A DNA stretch of 64,000 nucleotides from Methylophaga sp. (GCA_024636315.1 JAGXHJ010000036.1:23885-87884), one strand, 5' to 3'. Positions 8,409 to 17,372 are shown, counted from the stretch's first letter. Numbers and translations: made by a program. Notes: generated by a model not told the origin, from the sequence alone.

Positions 8409-9524
8409 ATGATAAAAAAATTAAATAGTCTCACAATATTATTCCTTATCACCATGGTAATGGTGGTCCTAATGTTAATCACTATCCAAGCTCCGAGTGA
8501 TAATAATGACGATGAGGGTTTATTGTTCCCAGACTTATTTGGGCAATTGAATCTTATTGATACGCTTAAGTTTAAAAGTGCACAAGATGAATTCACCCTG
8601 TTTAAAAAGGGTGAGGATTGGTTTATTAAGGAGCGTTTAAATTATCCTGCAGATTTTGATTTGGTCAAACGTGCATTAATTGACCTTAGTGATACTAAAA
8701 TTCTGGAACGTAAGACTGATAATCCTGAACAATATCCGTTGTTAGGTGTCGCTGGACTTGACGAAGGTGGTGATTCGTTAACCTTAACCATGTTAAAAGG
8801 TGACAAAACCATAGCTGGGTTAATTCTAGGTAATGAGCGAGAAACTACCGTAACAATGGGTGCAAAACAGTTTTATGTACGTAGAGAAGGCGAAGCAAGG
8901 GCTTGGTTAGCTGAAGGTTATTTGAATATTAATCCATTAATGTTGAACTGGATTAAAAGCGAAGTCATCAATATTGCTCGTGAACGCATTGCTGTGGTCA
9001 ATATTATCCAGCCTAATGGTCAAATAGCCACGCTGGTTAATTTAGGTGAAAAAGATAAGTTTGGTACTCCGCAATCGTTGGAAAAAACAGTATTTAAATA
9101 TGAGCAACTCGGTTATGACATCGCAGGTACTTTATTTCAATTACGAATGGAAGATGTTAAGGCCGCTAAAGATTTCTCAAGAAATGGTGCAGAAGTTGTT
9201 ACTGCAGAATTTACTACTTTTGATGGTTTGAAAGTTATCACCAAAACATCATTTAATGATGGTTTCTACTTTACTACTTTTCATGCTGAGTTTGATGCCT
9301 CAGCGATCAAAGCTGCGCCAAGTGATATACAAGAATTGAATGTGTTACAGACACCTGAACAAGTACAAGCAGAAGTTGCAACGATTAACAGTGACTTGCA
9401 GGATTGGGTGTATCGTTTTGGTGGCTTCGTTGGTACGAATATGATGCGTGCAAAAGCTGATATGGTGACGGAATCTGAGAATGTTATTCCGATGCCAGCC
9501 GACGTAATGGGCTTTGGTTCGTAA
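8409..9524 (+). CDS. DUF4340 domain-containing protein
   Basis: A 371-residue protein anchored by an N-terminal transmembrane segment ('SLTILFLITMVMVVLMLITIQ'). The body matches the repeated beta-rich DUF4340 pattern: 'EFTLFKKGEDWFIKERLNYPADFDLVKRALIDLSDTKILERKT', 'LGVAGLDEGGDSLTLTMLKGDKTIAGLILGNE'. This domain regularly follows gldG in Gld-type ABC clusters, as here. The C-terminus ends shortly before a strong bidirectional terminator shared with the convergent cheV gene. No enzymatic activity can be assigned. Confidence 0.87.
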   Translation: MIKKLNSLTILFLITMVMVVLMLITIQAPSDNNDDEGLLFPDLFGQLNLIDTLKFKSAQDEFTLFKKGEDWFIKERLNYPADFDLVKRALIDLSDTKILERKTDNPEQYPLLGVAGLDEGGDSLTLTMLKGDKTIAGLILGNERETTVTMGAKQFYVRREGEARAWLAEGYLNINPLMLNWIKSEVINIARERIAVVNIIQPNGQIATLVNLGEKDKFGTPQSLEKTVFKYEQLGYDIAGTLFQLRMEDVKAAKDFSRNGAEVVTAEFTTFDGLKVITKTSFNDGFYFTTFHAEFDASAIKAAPSDIQELNVLQTPEQVQAEVATINSDLQDWVYRFGGFVGTNMMRAKADMVTESENVIPMPADVMGFGS

Positions 9525-9541
9525 AGTAGCTCATAAGCATC

Positions 9542-9584
9542 AACTGCAAAAAAAGCGCTGTAATAGGCGCTTTTTTTTGCAGTT
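9542..9584. terminator. Bidirectional rho-independent terminator
   Basis: AACTGCAAAAAAAGCGC pairs with GCGCTTTTTTTTGCAGTT around a short loop. It lies between the convergent DUF4340 gene and cheV and has T-runs on both strands. Confidence 0.9.
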
Positions 9585-9593
9585 AAATAATCA

Positions 9594-10532
9594 TTATCGT
9601 TCTAGTTTCCACTCTTCAATTAATGCTTGTACGGTGATGGCGAGATCATCAGGTGAAAATTTTGGAATGAATTTATCCGCCCCAACTATGTCGACCATCG
9701 TATTGTTGAAGTCTCCACTCATCGACGAATGTAATAAAATCTTAATATCTTGTAAGCGGGGATCTTTACGTATTTCGCTGGTCAGGGTGTAACCATCCAT
9801 TTCAGGCATTTCGATGTCAGAGATCAACATTGCGATATGCTGTTTAACATCGATGTCATCATCAGCCCATATCTGGAGTTGTTGCAAGGCTTCTTTACCA
9901 TCACGGGTTATAGTGGTGTCGATTCCCAGTTGTTCCATCGTACGTTTGATTTGATTTCGGGCAACGCTAGAATCATCAGCTACTAAAATATGGGGGCGAT
10001 AGTCAGCATTTTGACTCGTAAAATTATCGACTAAGTTATCAGATACTCTTTCATCAGCCCCGACTACTTCAGAAATGACTTTTTCAACATCGATAATCTC
10101 AATCACTTCATCATCAAGTTTAGTAAATGCTGTCATATAACTGTCATTACCTAATGCCGAAGGCGGGGGTAAGATATCTGCCCAACTAGTATTAACGATC
10201 CGCTCAATATTGCTGACTAAAAAGCCCTGAACGGAGCGATTGTATTCAGTAATGATGACAAAAGCTTTAGTGAGATCGTTAACCGGTTGGCCACCAATAC
10301 CCAATGATAAATCAAAAATACTAATAGCTTGTCCACGGATGCGGGCTGCGCCACGGATAACGGGGTGTGAAAATGGCAATTTAGTTAAAACTGGGCAAGG
10401 AATAGCTTCACGCACCTTAAATACATTTATACCAAATGTTTGTGTTGTGCCTAACTTAAAAAGTAATAATTCAAGGCGATTGTGACCTACTAGCTGTGTT
10501 CGTTGATCTACTCCCTCAATCATACTGGCCAT
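9594..10532 (-). CDS. cheV: Chemotaxis coupling protein CheV
   Basis: A 312-residue CheW-receiver fusion. The N-terminal CheW domain (residues ~15-160) contains 'LLLFKLGTTQTFGINVFKVREAIPCPVLTKLPFSHPVIRGAARIRGQAISIFDLS'. The receiver domain (~175-310) starts 'PHILVADDSSVARNQIKRTMEQLG', with the phospho-acceptor Asp in 'MLISDIEMPEMDGYTL' and the conserved Lys in 'DKFIPKFSPDDLA'. CheV couples chemoreceptors to CheA and buffers phosphoryl flow. An AGGAGCG ribosome-binding site precedes the ATG. It is divergent from flgA, as in many gammaproteobacteria, but the usual cheR-flgB gene run does not follow here. Confidence 0.95.
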   Translation of the reverse strand: MASMIEGVDQRTQLVGHNRLELLLFKLGTTQTFGINVFKVREAIPCPVLTKLPFSHPVIRGAARIRGQAISIFDLSLGIGGQPVNDLTKAFVIITEYNRSVQGFLVSNIERIVNTSWADILPPPSALGNDSYMTAFTKLDDEVIEIIDVEKVISEVVGADERVSDNLVDNFTSQNADYRPHILVADDSSVARNQIKRTMEQLGIDTTITRDGKEALQQLQIWADDDIDVKQHIAMLISDIEMPEMDGYTLTSEIRKDPRLQDIKILLHSSMSGDFNNTMVDIVGADKFIPKFSPDDLAITVQALIEEWKLER

Positions 10533-10684
10533 TATCTTACGCTCCTCTGAATCATTTTTGGTCGTTATCTGTTAGTTGAAATTTCTTATTAAATAATGAT
10601 GATAGGCATACTAATTGCTTTGTTCATTATAAATCTGTTGAATGCCAGAAAAATGACATCACGATAAATAATGAGGATACCGTC

Positions 10685-11389
10685 ATGGTTGTTAATTGGA
10701 AGTATAAACTAAGCCTAGTCTGTGGCATATTTGCGTCATTTACTCTTTCTGCCGATACTTTACATGCTCTAGATAGAATTGAGCAAGTGGCCTATGAGTA
10801 CGCACTAAAGCAGGCGCAAGCAAGTTACGACAATCCACAAATTGCCATGGATTCATTAGATGATCGATTGCGGCTACAAGCCTGTGAGGGACCACTTGAT
10901 GTGTTCTCATCTAATGGCGTTGTTGGTTTAGGCAATCAGACAATAGGCGTTAAATGCAACTCTCCGGTAGCGTGGACAGTGTATGTACCTGTTAAGGTTA
11001 AAGTGATGAAATCAGTTGTGGTGGCGAGTAGACCTCTATCATCAAATCAATTAATCACACAAGGCGATATCAAATTACTGCAATGGGATATCGGTAGTTT
11101 GCAACATGGTTATTTGAATAACACTCAATTAGTCATTGGCCAACAATTAAAGTACTCCGTGTCCATGGGATCAGTTATTAAACCGAATAGTCTTCAAGCT
11201 CAAAAAATAGTTCATCGTGGTGAACAGATTATGCTGGTGGCAATGGCGGGACAAATGGAAGTAAGAATGAGTGGCACGGCTCTGGATGACGCAACATTGG
11301 GTGAACGTGTAAAAGTTAAAAACAGCACTTCTAAACGTATTGTGGAAGGTGTCGTTGATGCTCCAGGCATCGTTAAAGTATCGCTGTAA
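10685..11389 (+). CDS. flgA: Flagellar basal-body P-ring chaperone FlgA
   Basis: A 234-residue exported protein with an N-terminal signal sequence (MVVNWKYKLSLVCGIFASFTLSA). The C-terminal SAF-type region has the FlgA hallmarks 'VVVASRPLSSNQLITQGDIKLLQWDIGSL', 'GQQLKYSVSMGSVIKPNSL' and 'VHRGEQIMLVAMAGQMEVRMSGTALDDATLGERVKVKNSTSKRIVEGVVDAPGIVKV'. FlgA helps assemble the FlgI P ring in the periplasm. The ATG has a GAGGAT ribosome-binding site. It lies upstream of flgM-flgN, with a separate sigma-28 promoter between them. Confidence 0.95.
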   Translation: MVVNWKYKLSLVCGIFASFTLSADTLHALDRIEQVAYEYALKQAQASYDNPQIAMDSLDDRLRLQACEGPLDVFSSNGVVGLGNQTIGVKCNSPVAWTVYVPVKVKVMKSVVVASRPLSSNQLITQGDIKLLQWDIGSLQHGYLNNTQLVIGQQLKYSVSMGSVIKPNSLQAQKIVHRGEQIMLVAMAGQMEVRMSGTALDDATLGERVKVKNSTSKRIVEGVVDAPGIVKVSL

Positions 11390-11419
11390 ATAATTGAGGT
11401 AAAAAGTGTACAAAAAAAC

Positions 11420-11446
11420 TCAAGTTTTTATTATTCTGGCCGATGT
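11420..11446 (+). promoter_or_regulatory. Sigma-28 (FliA) promoter for flgMN
   Basis: TCAAGTTT-N11-GCCGATGT lies 28 bp before the flgM start. The FliA consensus is TAAAGTTT-N11-GCCGATAA, so the -35 element matches 7 of 8, the spacer is exactly 11 and the -10 element matches the GCCGAT core. This is the expected feedback promoter for the anti-sigma-28 gene. Confidence 0.75.
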
Positions 11447-11474
11447 ATTAATCAGACTCTGAAGGAGACAAATA

Positions 11475-11786
11475 ATGTCAGAAATAAATACGATAAAAAC
11501 GACGAGCCAACTAGGGCTAAATACCAACCGAAATACCAATGCTCCAGTGAATTCTGCTAGTGATAAAACGCAAGGCGTAGCAGTAAATTCATCAGCGGTT
11601 GATACGGTGAGTTTAACCGATACTGCAACCCAGTTGCAGTCACTACAACAAACTTTAGCCGATGCGCCTGTGGTCGATAATGACCGTGTATCAGCTTTAA
11701 AAGCCGCTATTGCAGAAGGCTCTTATAATGTGGATCCTGCTGAACTAGCCAATAATATGATCAATTTCGAGCAACAGCTCGGTTAG
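11475..11786 (+). CDS. flgM: Anti-sigma-28 factor FlgM
   Basis: A 103-residue protein with a low-complexity, disordered N-terminal half ('TTSQLGLNTNRNTNAPVNSASDK') and a helical C-terminal half that carries the FlgM sigma-binding pattern 'VDTVSLTDTATQLQSLQQTLADAPVVDNDRVSALKAAIAEGSYNVDPAELANNMINFEQQL'. It binds FliA until the hook is complete and is then exported. A GAAGGAG ribosome-binding site lies just upstream, and a sigma-28 promoter precedes it. flgN follows after 10 bp. Confidence 0.95.
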   Translation: MSEINTIKTTSQLGLNTNRNTNAPVNSASDKTQGVAVNSSAVDTVSLTDTATQLQSLQQTLADAPVVDNDRVSALKAAIAEGSYNVDPAELANNMINFEQQLG

Positions 11787-11796
11787 GTGAATACCC

Positions 11797-12285
11797 ATGA
11801 CAATGACTTCATTACAGAAACTACATAGCATTTTGCAGGCAGAACAGACCACAGCTTCTCAGTTGCTGGCAATGCTTAAATATGAACGTAGTGCGCTGAC
11901 GAAGTCGGATGTTGATGCAATGACTGATTTAACAGCTAAAAAACAGCCCTTAGTTGTCACCTTAGAACAGTTGGGACGGCAACGTGAAACACTATTACAA
12001 GCGGAAGGTTTTTCGGCAGGTAAAGATGGCTTAGCGGCTTTTATTGCCAATCAAACAGAACAGCATTCACGTATATTGAATAGTATGGTAGATGGATTAA
12101 AAATTACTGCTAAGGCTTGTCGAGAACACAATCAAGTTAACGGTGGTATTGTTAATGTTAATCGCCAATATCTTCAACAAGCAATGAATATCTTGCGGGG
12201 ACGTGACATGGCGCCTAGTGCTTACGGACCTGGGGGCGAATATACTAACCAAGTGGTGCGGCAACCGCTATTAGGAAGAGTGTAA
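11797..12285 (+). CDS. flgN: Flagellar export chaperone FlgN
   Basis: A 162-residue, mostly helical protein of the FlgN family, a cytoplasmic chaperone for the hook-filament junction proteins FlgK and FlgL. Family-like features are the helical N-terminal 'LQKLHSILQAEQTTASQLLAMLKYERSALTKSDVDAMTDLTAKKQPLVVTLEQLGRQRE' and the C-terminal 'GGIVNVNRQYLQQAMNILRGRD'. It is directly downstream of flgM, the normal gene order. The short tail 'GPGGEYTNQVVRQPLLGRV' is probably disordered. Confidence 0.9.
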   Translation: MTMTSLQKLHSILQAEQTTASQLLAMLKYERSALTKSDVDAMTDLTAKKQPLVVTLEQLGRQRETLLQAEGFSAGKDGLAAFIANQTEQHSRILNSMVDGLKITAKACREHNQVNGGIVNVNRQYLQQAMNILRGRDMAPSAYGPGGEYTNQVVRQPLLGRV

Positions 12286-12500
12286 GTCGACGTTAAGATT
12301 AGAAAATGGCCTTCAATATTATTACTTGACTAGCATTTTCTGTGAAACTAGCAATGGCACTATTCATTCGCCAATCTGATTTAAGACGTTACTTAGATTA
12401 ATCCTAACTATTCTCAACCAATTGATTTAGATAATTTCATTTTGACGCGATATCGTTAATTCTCCACTACTAAATTATTTTATTGATCAAGTAGTCAGTA

Positions 12501-12842
12501 TTAGTTAAAAATGCCATCATCATCCGCCATTAAGTTATCCAGGCTCGTTAAATGCTCACGTATTTTCTCACGATTTGCGAGTTTGCCTTGTGCTGCTAAT
12601 GGGAGCTCAGTGAATTGAATGATATTTTTATCAATTAGGGTATTGATTAGATCTTCAAGGACACGAACTAGCGCCACATCGGATGAGGACAGTACCGTCT
12701 TAACATCATGATTACTGGCGGCCTGTTTGATAAAATCAATAAGCTCTGCATTATCTAGAGAAATGTATTCCTGATCATCATTTTGCCGTGTTTCAAAAAC
12801 TTCGGTTATTTCGCCATTAATATTGCGATTTATATAGGCCAT
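12501..12842 (-). CDS. Small conserved protein of the family often mislabelled 'tryptophan synthase beta-like'
   Basis: A 113-residue acidic protein. The N-terminal 'MAYINRNINGEITEVFETRQ' forms a short beta-hairpin-like start. The C-terminal part 'VALVRVLEDLINTLIDKNIIQFTELPLAAQGKLANREKIREHL' is the conserved core of a small proteobacterial family whose members often carry the database name 'tryptophan synthase subunit beta-like'. It has no PLP lysine motif and is far too short to be TrpB, so that name should not be read as a function. It is a lone gene with ~200-bp gaps on both sides. Confidence 0.7.
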   Translation of the reverse strand: MAYINRNINGEITEVFETRQNDDQEYISLDNAELIDFIKQAASNHDVKTVLSSSDVALVRVLEDLINTLIDKNIIQFTELPLAAQGKLANREKIREHLTSLDNLMADDDGIFN

Positions 12843-13078
12843 TTTTATACCTGTAATGTTAGATGTAAGGATATTCTAGCATTCGAATTCCATTCTTAGG
12901 TTAAGTTGTAAAGAAGAGATAAAATATCAACGTTGAACTGTTATAAGACCTAATTCCATTGATAATCTATCAAATCAGACAGAATGATGATATTCATTTT
13001 TGTATACTGTGATAAAGTTCACGCTTAATTTTATTTAGCCATATGTGAATTTTCGTTGCCAAGGATACCAATGTAAAT

Positions 13079-15256
13079 ATGTCTGAACAATCAATACCAT
13101 TAGAAAAAGCTAAGCAGTGGCAAGCTGATGACGGTCAGCAGACATTGGATGATCCACTACTTAATTGCCTAACGCTACTCAGTAAGTTGTTAAATAAACC
13201 TCATAGTGAAGAATCATTAATTCATGGCTTGCCTTTAGTTGACAATAAGTTAACGCCTAAGCTATTTGAACGTGCAGCTGAGCGAGCCGGTTTAACATCA
13301 AAAGTTGTTAAACGTCCCCTTCGGCGAATATCTAATTTAGTTTTACCGGCAGTGCTATTACTAGAAAATAGTAATGCTTGCATCGTGTTGGAATTCAAGA
13401 AAAAAACGGCGAGGGTTATTTTTCCTGAAATTGGAGAAGCTGAGTCTGAGATCCCGCTCGAGGATTTAAATGCCGTCTATGCAGGTTATGCCATTTTTAT
13501 CAAATCAGTTCATTCGTTTGATAAACGAACAGACGCTTCAGTAATCCCCAAGACTAAACACTGGTTTTGGGGAACAATATTACGCTTTTGGCCGATTTAT
13601 GGTGAAGTATTTATTGCTTCAATCTTGCTCAATTCATTTGCACTAGCATCACCATTGTTTATCATGAACGTTTATGATCGCGTAGTACCTAATCGTGCTA
13701 TTGAAACCTTGTGGGTATTAGCGATAGGTGTGGCAACCGTGTTTATTTTCGACTTGCTACTACGATCCTTGCGAGGTTATTTCATTGATATGGCTGGGAA
13801 GAAAGCAGATGTAATTCTATCTGCCACTATATTTGAAAAGGTGATGGGCATTAAAATGGCCTCACGATCAAATTCAGTCGGTTCATTTGCCAACAATATG
13901 CATGAGTTTGAGTCGTTTCGAGATTTTTTTACCTCTGCGACATTGACCACATTGATAGATTTACCATTTATGTTCTTATTTATCTTTGTTATTTGGACAA
14001 TCTCAGGTGAACTAGCCTACGTGCCATTAATTGCCATTCCATTGGGGATTCTAGTTAGCCTTATCATTCAGGTTCCACTTAGCAAAACAATTCAAAATCT
14101 ATTTCGTCATTCTGGACAAAAAAGTGCCACTTTAATAGAAACATTAACGGGATTAGAGACAATTAAGAGTATTGGCGCCGAATCTCAAATTCAGCGTAAA
14201 TGGGAACAAACAATAGGGTTTATTGCAAAATATAGTCAACGCTCACGGTTGTTATCTTCAATGGCTGTAAATTTCACTGCATTTTTACAGCAAATGGCCT
14301 CAGTAAGTGTCGTGGTATTTGGTGTTTATAAAATAGCTGAAGGTGACATCACCATGGGTGCCTTAATTGCCAGTACTATTTTAACAGGTAGAGCGTTAGC
14401 TCCGCTGGGTCAGGTGGCTGGGATTTTGACGCGCTACCACCAATCAAAAGCAGCATTAAGCTCATTAAATCATTTAATGAATCTACCTGTAGAACGGCCA
14501 TCTGGTAGAGAATTTTTACATCGCCCCGATTTTAAAGGCAATATCGAATTTAAAAAAGTTTCATTCCGCTACCCTGAACAACCTATGGATGCACTCTCTG
14601 AAGTATCATTTAGTATTAAGGAGGGTGAGAAAGTTGCTTTCATCGGTCGGATCGGTTCAGGAAAAAGCTCAATTGAAAAATTATTATTGGGTTTATACGA
14701 ACCTATGGACGGTTCTATCTTGTTAGATGGAACGGATATTAGACAAATTGATCCTGTCGATTTACGCAGGAATATAGGTTATGCGCCACAAGATGTCGTG
14801 CTGTTTTTTGGCAGTATACGTGACAATATTGTTATGGGTGCGCCATTTGCTGATGATGATGCGGTGATTAAGGCGGCTGATATAGCAGGTGTTACTGAAT
14901 TTGTTAACCGACATCCCGCAGGTTTTGATTTACCTGTTGGTGAGCGGGGAGAAGGACTCTCCGGTGGGCAACGGCAGAGTGTTGCTGTTGCTAGAGCATT
15001 GCTACTAGATTGCCCTGTATTAGTACTGGATGAACCTACTAATGCGATGGATAATAGTACCGAAGATCAATTTAAATCAAAATTGAAGGCTCATTTAGCA
15101 GACAAAACAATGATATTAGTGACTCATAAAGCATCTTTACTTAGTTTAGTTGATAGAATTATCGTGATGGATCAAGGGCGATTAGTTGCTGATGGTCCTC
15201 GAGAGCAAATACTAACTGCTCTTAAAAACGGTCATATTAAAGTTTCGAAAGGATAG
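13079..15256 (+). CDS. LapB/LssB-type type I secretion ABC transporter
   Basis: A 725-residue exporter with three parts. The N-terminal domain (~20-150) resembles a C39 peptidase fold but reads 'NACIVL' where a catalytic His motif would be, so it is probably a non-cleaving C39-like domain. The membrane domain (~165-460) has about six helices. The ATPase (~490-720) has Walker A GRIGSGKSS, signature LSGGQRQSVAVARAL, Walker B VLVLDEPTNAMD and the switch 'LVTHKASLL'. 'DPLLNCLTLLSKLL' and 'LPLVDNKLTPKLFERAAERAGL' are typical of the LssB/LapB branch that exports giant RTX adhesins. It is the first gene of the secretion operon, with 4 bp to the next gene. The adhesin at the window's right end is a probable substrate. 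Confidence 0.93.
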   Translation: MSEQSIPLEKAKQWQADDGQQTLDDPLLNCLTLLSKLLNKPHSEESLIHGLPLVDNKLTPKLFERAAERAGLTSKVVKRPLRRISNLVLPAVLLLENSNACIVLEFKKKTARVIFPEIGEAESEIPLEDLNAVYAGYAIFIKSVHSFDKRTDASVIPKTKHWFWGTILRFWPIYGEVFIASILLNSFALASPLFIMNVYDRVVPNRAIETLWVLAIGVATVFIFDLLLRSLRGYFIDMAGKKADVILSATIFEKVMGIKMASRSNSVGSFANNMHEFESFRDFFTSATLTTLIDLPFMFLFIFVIWTISGELAYVPLIAIPLGILVSLIIQVPLSKTIQNLFRHSGQKSATLIETLTGLETIKSIGAESQIQRKWEQTIGFIAKYSQRSRLLSSMAVNFTAFLQQMASVSVVVFGVYKIAEGDITMGALIASTILTGRALAPLGQVAGILTRYHQSKAALSSLNHLMNLPVERPSGREFLHRPDFKGNIEFKKVSFRYPEQPMDALSEVSFSIKEGEKVAFIGRIGSGKSSIEKLLLGLYEPMDGSILLDGTDIRQIDPVDLRRNIGYAPQDVVLFFGSIRDNIVMGAPFADDDAVIKAADIAGVTEFVNRHPAGFDLPVGERGEGLSGGQRQSVAVARALLLDCPVLVLDEPTNAMDNSTEDQFKSKLKAHLADKTMILVTHKASLLSLVDRIIVMDQGRLVADGPREQILTALKNGHIKVSKG

Positions 15257-15260
15257 CGTT

Positions 15261-16592
15261 ATGGCATGGTTAAAACGTACCCATCCTGATGATGCTGAGT
15301 TTATGTCAGAAGTAAGTGCCGCTACATTGGAATCAGCACATCGAGCGGGCCATTCATTATTGATATTAAGTGTGGCCTTTTTCCTTGTTGCGGGCTGGTG
15401 GGCTTATATTACAAGCCTTGATGAAGTGACTAGGGGAGAGGGCAAGGTTATACCTTCGAGTAAAATTCAAGTAATACAGAATTTAGAAGGTGGAATATTG
15501 TCTGACGTTTTGGTGACTGAAGGTCAAATTGTTGAGAAGGATCAGGTGTTATTGAAAATTGATGACACACGTTTCTCATCATCAGTGAGAGAAACAGAGC
15601 TTAAATATTACGAGCTATTAGCACGTAGTACACGATTAAAAGCTGAAAGTGACGGTGTCGATTTTATTGTGCCAGAAGAAGTCATAAGCGCTAATCCTAT
15701 ACTAGCCGCAAATGAAAAAGCATTATATCTCTCACGACAACGCGAATTGAGATCTGCCATTCAAGTATTAGAGCAGCAACTGGTACAACGTAGGCAAGAA
15801 CTGATAGAACGACGAGCAAAGCAGTCACAATTAACAGAAGGCTATGATCTCAGCAATAAAGAATTAAAGATGTCTGAACCCTTAGTTGACCTTGGTGTGA
15901 TCTCACCAGTGGAGGTGTTACGCTTGAAGCGAACGGTAAATCAATTATATGGTGAAATGGAAGCTAATCGTTTGGCCATTCCGCGCACACAGTCGGCATT
16001 AAATGAAGCGCAACAAAAAGTAATAGAACAAACAATTCAGTTTAAGACCGATGCAGCCAGTCAGTTCTCAGAAGTGAATGCTGAATTGAGTAGAACCAGA
16101 GAAACTATCTTTTCTGCAAAAGATCGAGTAACACGCACTCAGGTTCGCTCGCCATTAAAGGGTACGATTAAGCAGTTAAAAATTAATACCGTTGGTGGTA
16201 TTATTCAACCAGGCATGGATTTGCTCGAGATTGTACCGATAGAAGATAATCTGTTGATTGAAGCTAAAATCAGACCTTCAGACATTGCTTTTTTACGCCC
16301 TGGCCAAGAGGCGATGGTTAAGTTGACGGCCTATGATTTTTCAATTTACGGAGGATTACCGGCTAAATTGGAGCGGATTAGTGCCGATACAATTAAAGAC
16401 GAAAAAGATGAAAGCTTTTATTTGATTTACTTGCGTACAGATAAGAACTATATTTTTCATAAAAATGTTAAGTTAAATATTATTCCAGGGATGACCACTA
16501 CAGTAGATATCTTGACAGGTAAAAAAACAGTCTTTGATTATTTACTGAAGCCGATACTTAAAGCCAAAAATGAGGCATTGAGGGAACGATGA
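15261..16592 (+). CDS. HlyD-family type I secretion membrane fusion protein (LapC-like)
   Basis: A 443-residue periplasmic adaptor. A single transmembrane helix lies at ~30-50 ('SLLILSVAFFLVAGWWAYI'). It is followed by the biotinyl-lipoyl half-domain 'GEGKVIPSSKIQVIQNLEGGILSDVLVTEGQIVEKDQVLLKIDDTRF', a long helical hairpin (~100-290) and the second lipoyl half 'VRSPLKGTIKQLKINTVGGIIQPGMDLLEIVP'. The C-terminal barrel includes 'PGMTTTVDILTGKKTVFDYLLKPI', the HlyD family ending. It bridges the ABC exporter to the TolC-like outer-membrane channel. The stop lies in a CGATGATGTT motif that is repeated 17 bp later at the next gene's start. Confidence 0.95.
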   Translation: MAWLKRTHPDDAEFMSEVSAATLESAHRAGHSLLILSVAFFLVAGWWAYITSLDEVTRGEGKVIPSSKIQVIQNLEGGILSDVLVTEGQIVEKDQVLLKIDDTRFSSSVRETELKYYELLARSTRLKAESDGVDFIVPEEVISANPILAANEKALYLSRQRELRSAIQVLEQQLVQRRQELIERRAKQSQLTEGYDLSNKELKMSEPLVDLGVISPVEVLRLKRTVNQLYGEMEANRLAIPRTQSALNEAQQKVIEQTIQFKTDAASQFSEVNAELSRTRETIFSAKDRVTRTQVRSPLKGTIKQLKINTVGGIIQPGMDLLEIVPIEDNLLIEAKIRPSDIAFLRPGQEAMVKLTAYDFSIYGGLPAKLERISADTIKDEKDESFYLIYLRTDKNYIFHKNVKLNIIPGMTTTVDILTGKKTVFDYLLKPILKAKNEALRER

Positions 16593-16605
16593 TGTTGAGA
16601 GAGCG

Positions 16606-17280
16606 ATGATGTTAATAAATGCTAGGATAACCCCCGAGTTATTAAAAACAAGTGTGTGTGTTGCCATTCCTAATGAGGATGAGTGTAATGCGATTTCCAT
16701 AAACTTACCTGCTCATTATGTCGCCTCGCATTGTTATACCTTGGCAGATTTATTGGACACTATTATTACTACACAACCTGATCTTGTCTTATGTCATGAG
16801 GACCTAATTAGAGATCAACAAATTTCTTTGATATCGGCGATTAAAGAAGCAAGTCCTGCTACGCGCATTTTAGTCTTGGGAGTTGGCCGGACTATTGAGA
16901 GTCAAATCGCACTACTTAAACAAGGGGCTCGTGGTTATTTTGATAATCATTTACCCCCAGAAAAATTGCACTTTGCCATACATTCGATATTAAATGGTGA
17001 AGTTTGGGTTGAACGTTATGTTATCTCGAGTTTGATTGATGAGTTAACGGATGCTACCATCCCTAAAATATCATTGGAACAGCAACAGTCCCTAGCCTTA
17101 CTGTCACCTAAAGAGATTGAGGTGGCGACATTGGTCAGTCATGGGGCAACAAATAAAATGATTGCTTATAAAATGGCAATAACAGAACGTACAGTTAAAG
17201 CCCATTTAACGACAATTTTTCAAAAGCTAGCCATTTCGGATCGACTTGCACTGGCTATTTTCTTTAGAGATTTGCGTTAG
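16606..17280 (+). CDS. LuxR-family regulator with degenerate receiver domain, inside the secretion operon
   Basis: A 224-residue protein. The C-terminal LuxR/FixJ helix-turn-helix is clear: 'LSPKEIEVATLVSHGATNKMIAYKMAITERTVKAHLTTIFQKLAISDRLALAI'. The N-terminal ~120 residues have receiver-like spacing ('QPDLVLCHEDLIRDQQISLISAIKEASPATRILVLGVG', 'LLKQGARGYFDNHLPPEKL'), but the usual phospho-acceptor Asp after the third strand ('PDLVLLD') appears to be Cys in 'PDLVLCHED'. The acidic N-terminal cluster is also weak ('IPNEDE'). It may therefore act without phosphorylation. It lies between the HlyD-like and TolC-like genes, so local control of adhesin export is a reasonable inference. ATG codons at 16606 and 16609 are both possible starts. 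Confidence 0.85.
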   Translation: MMLINARITPELLKTSVCVAIPNEDECNAISINLPAHYVASHCYTLADLLDTIITTQPDLVLCHEDLIRDQQISLISAIKEASPATRILVLGVGRTIESQIALLKQGARGYFDNHLPPEKLHFAIHSILNGEVWVERYVISSLIDELTDATIPKISLEQQQSLALLSPKEIEVATLVSHGATNKMIAYKMAITERTVKAHLTTIFQKLAISDRLALAIFFRDLR

Positions 17281-17372
17281 GGCGATATACGGATAGAATA
17301 TTGGTATTGTCGGATGTCAGGAAACAATGCATATAATTTTAGTTTATGATTTAGCATATTCACGGAATAGTA

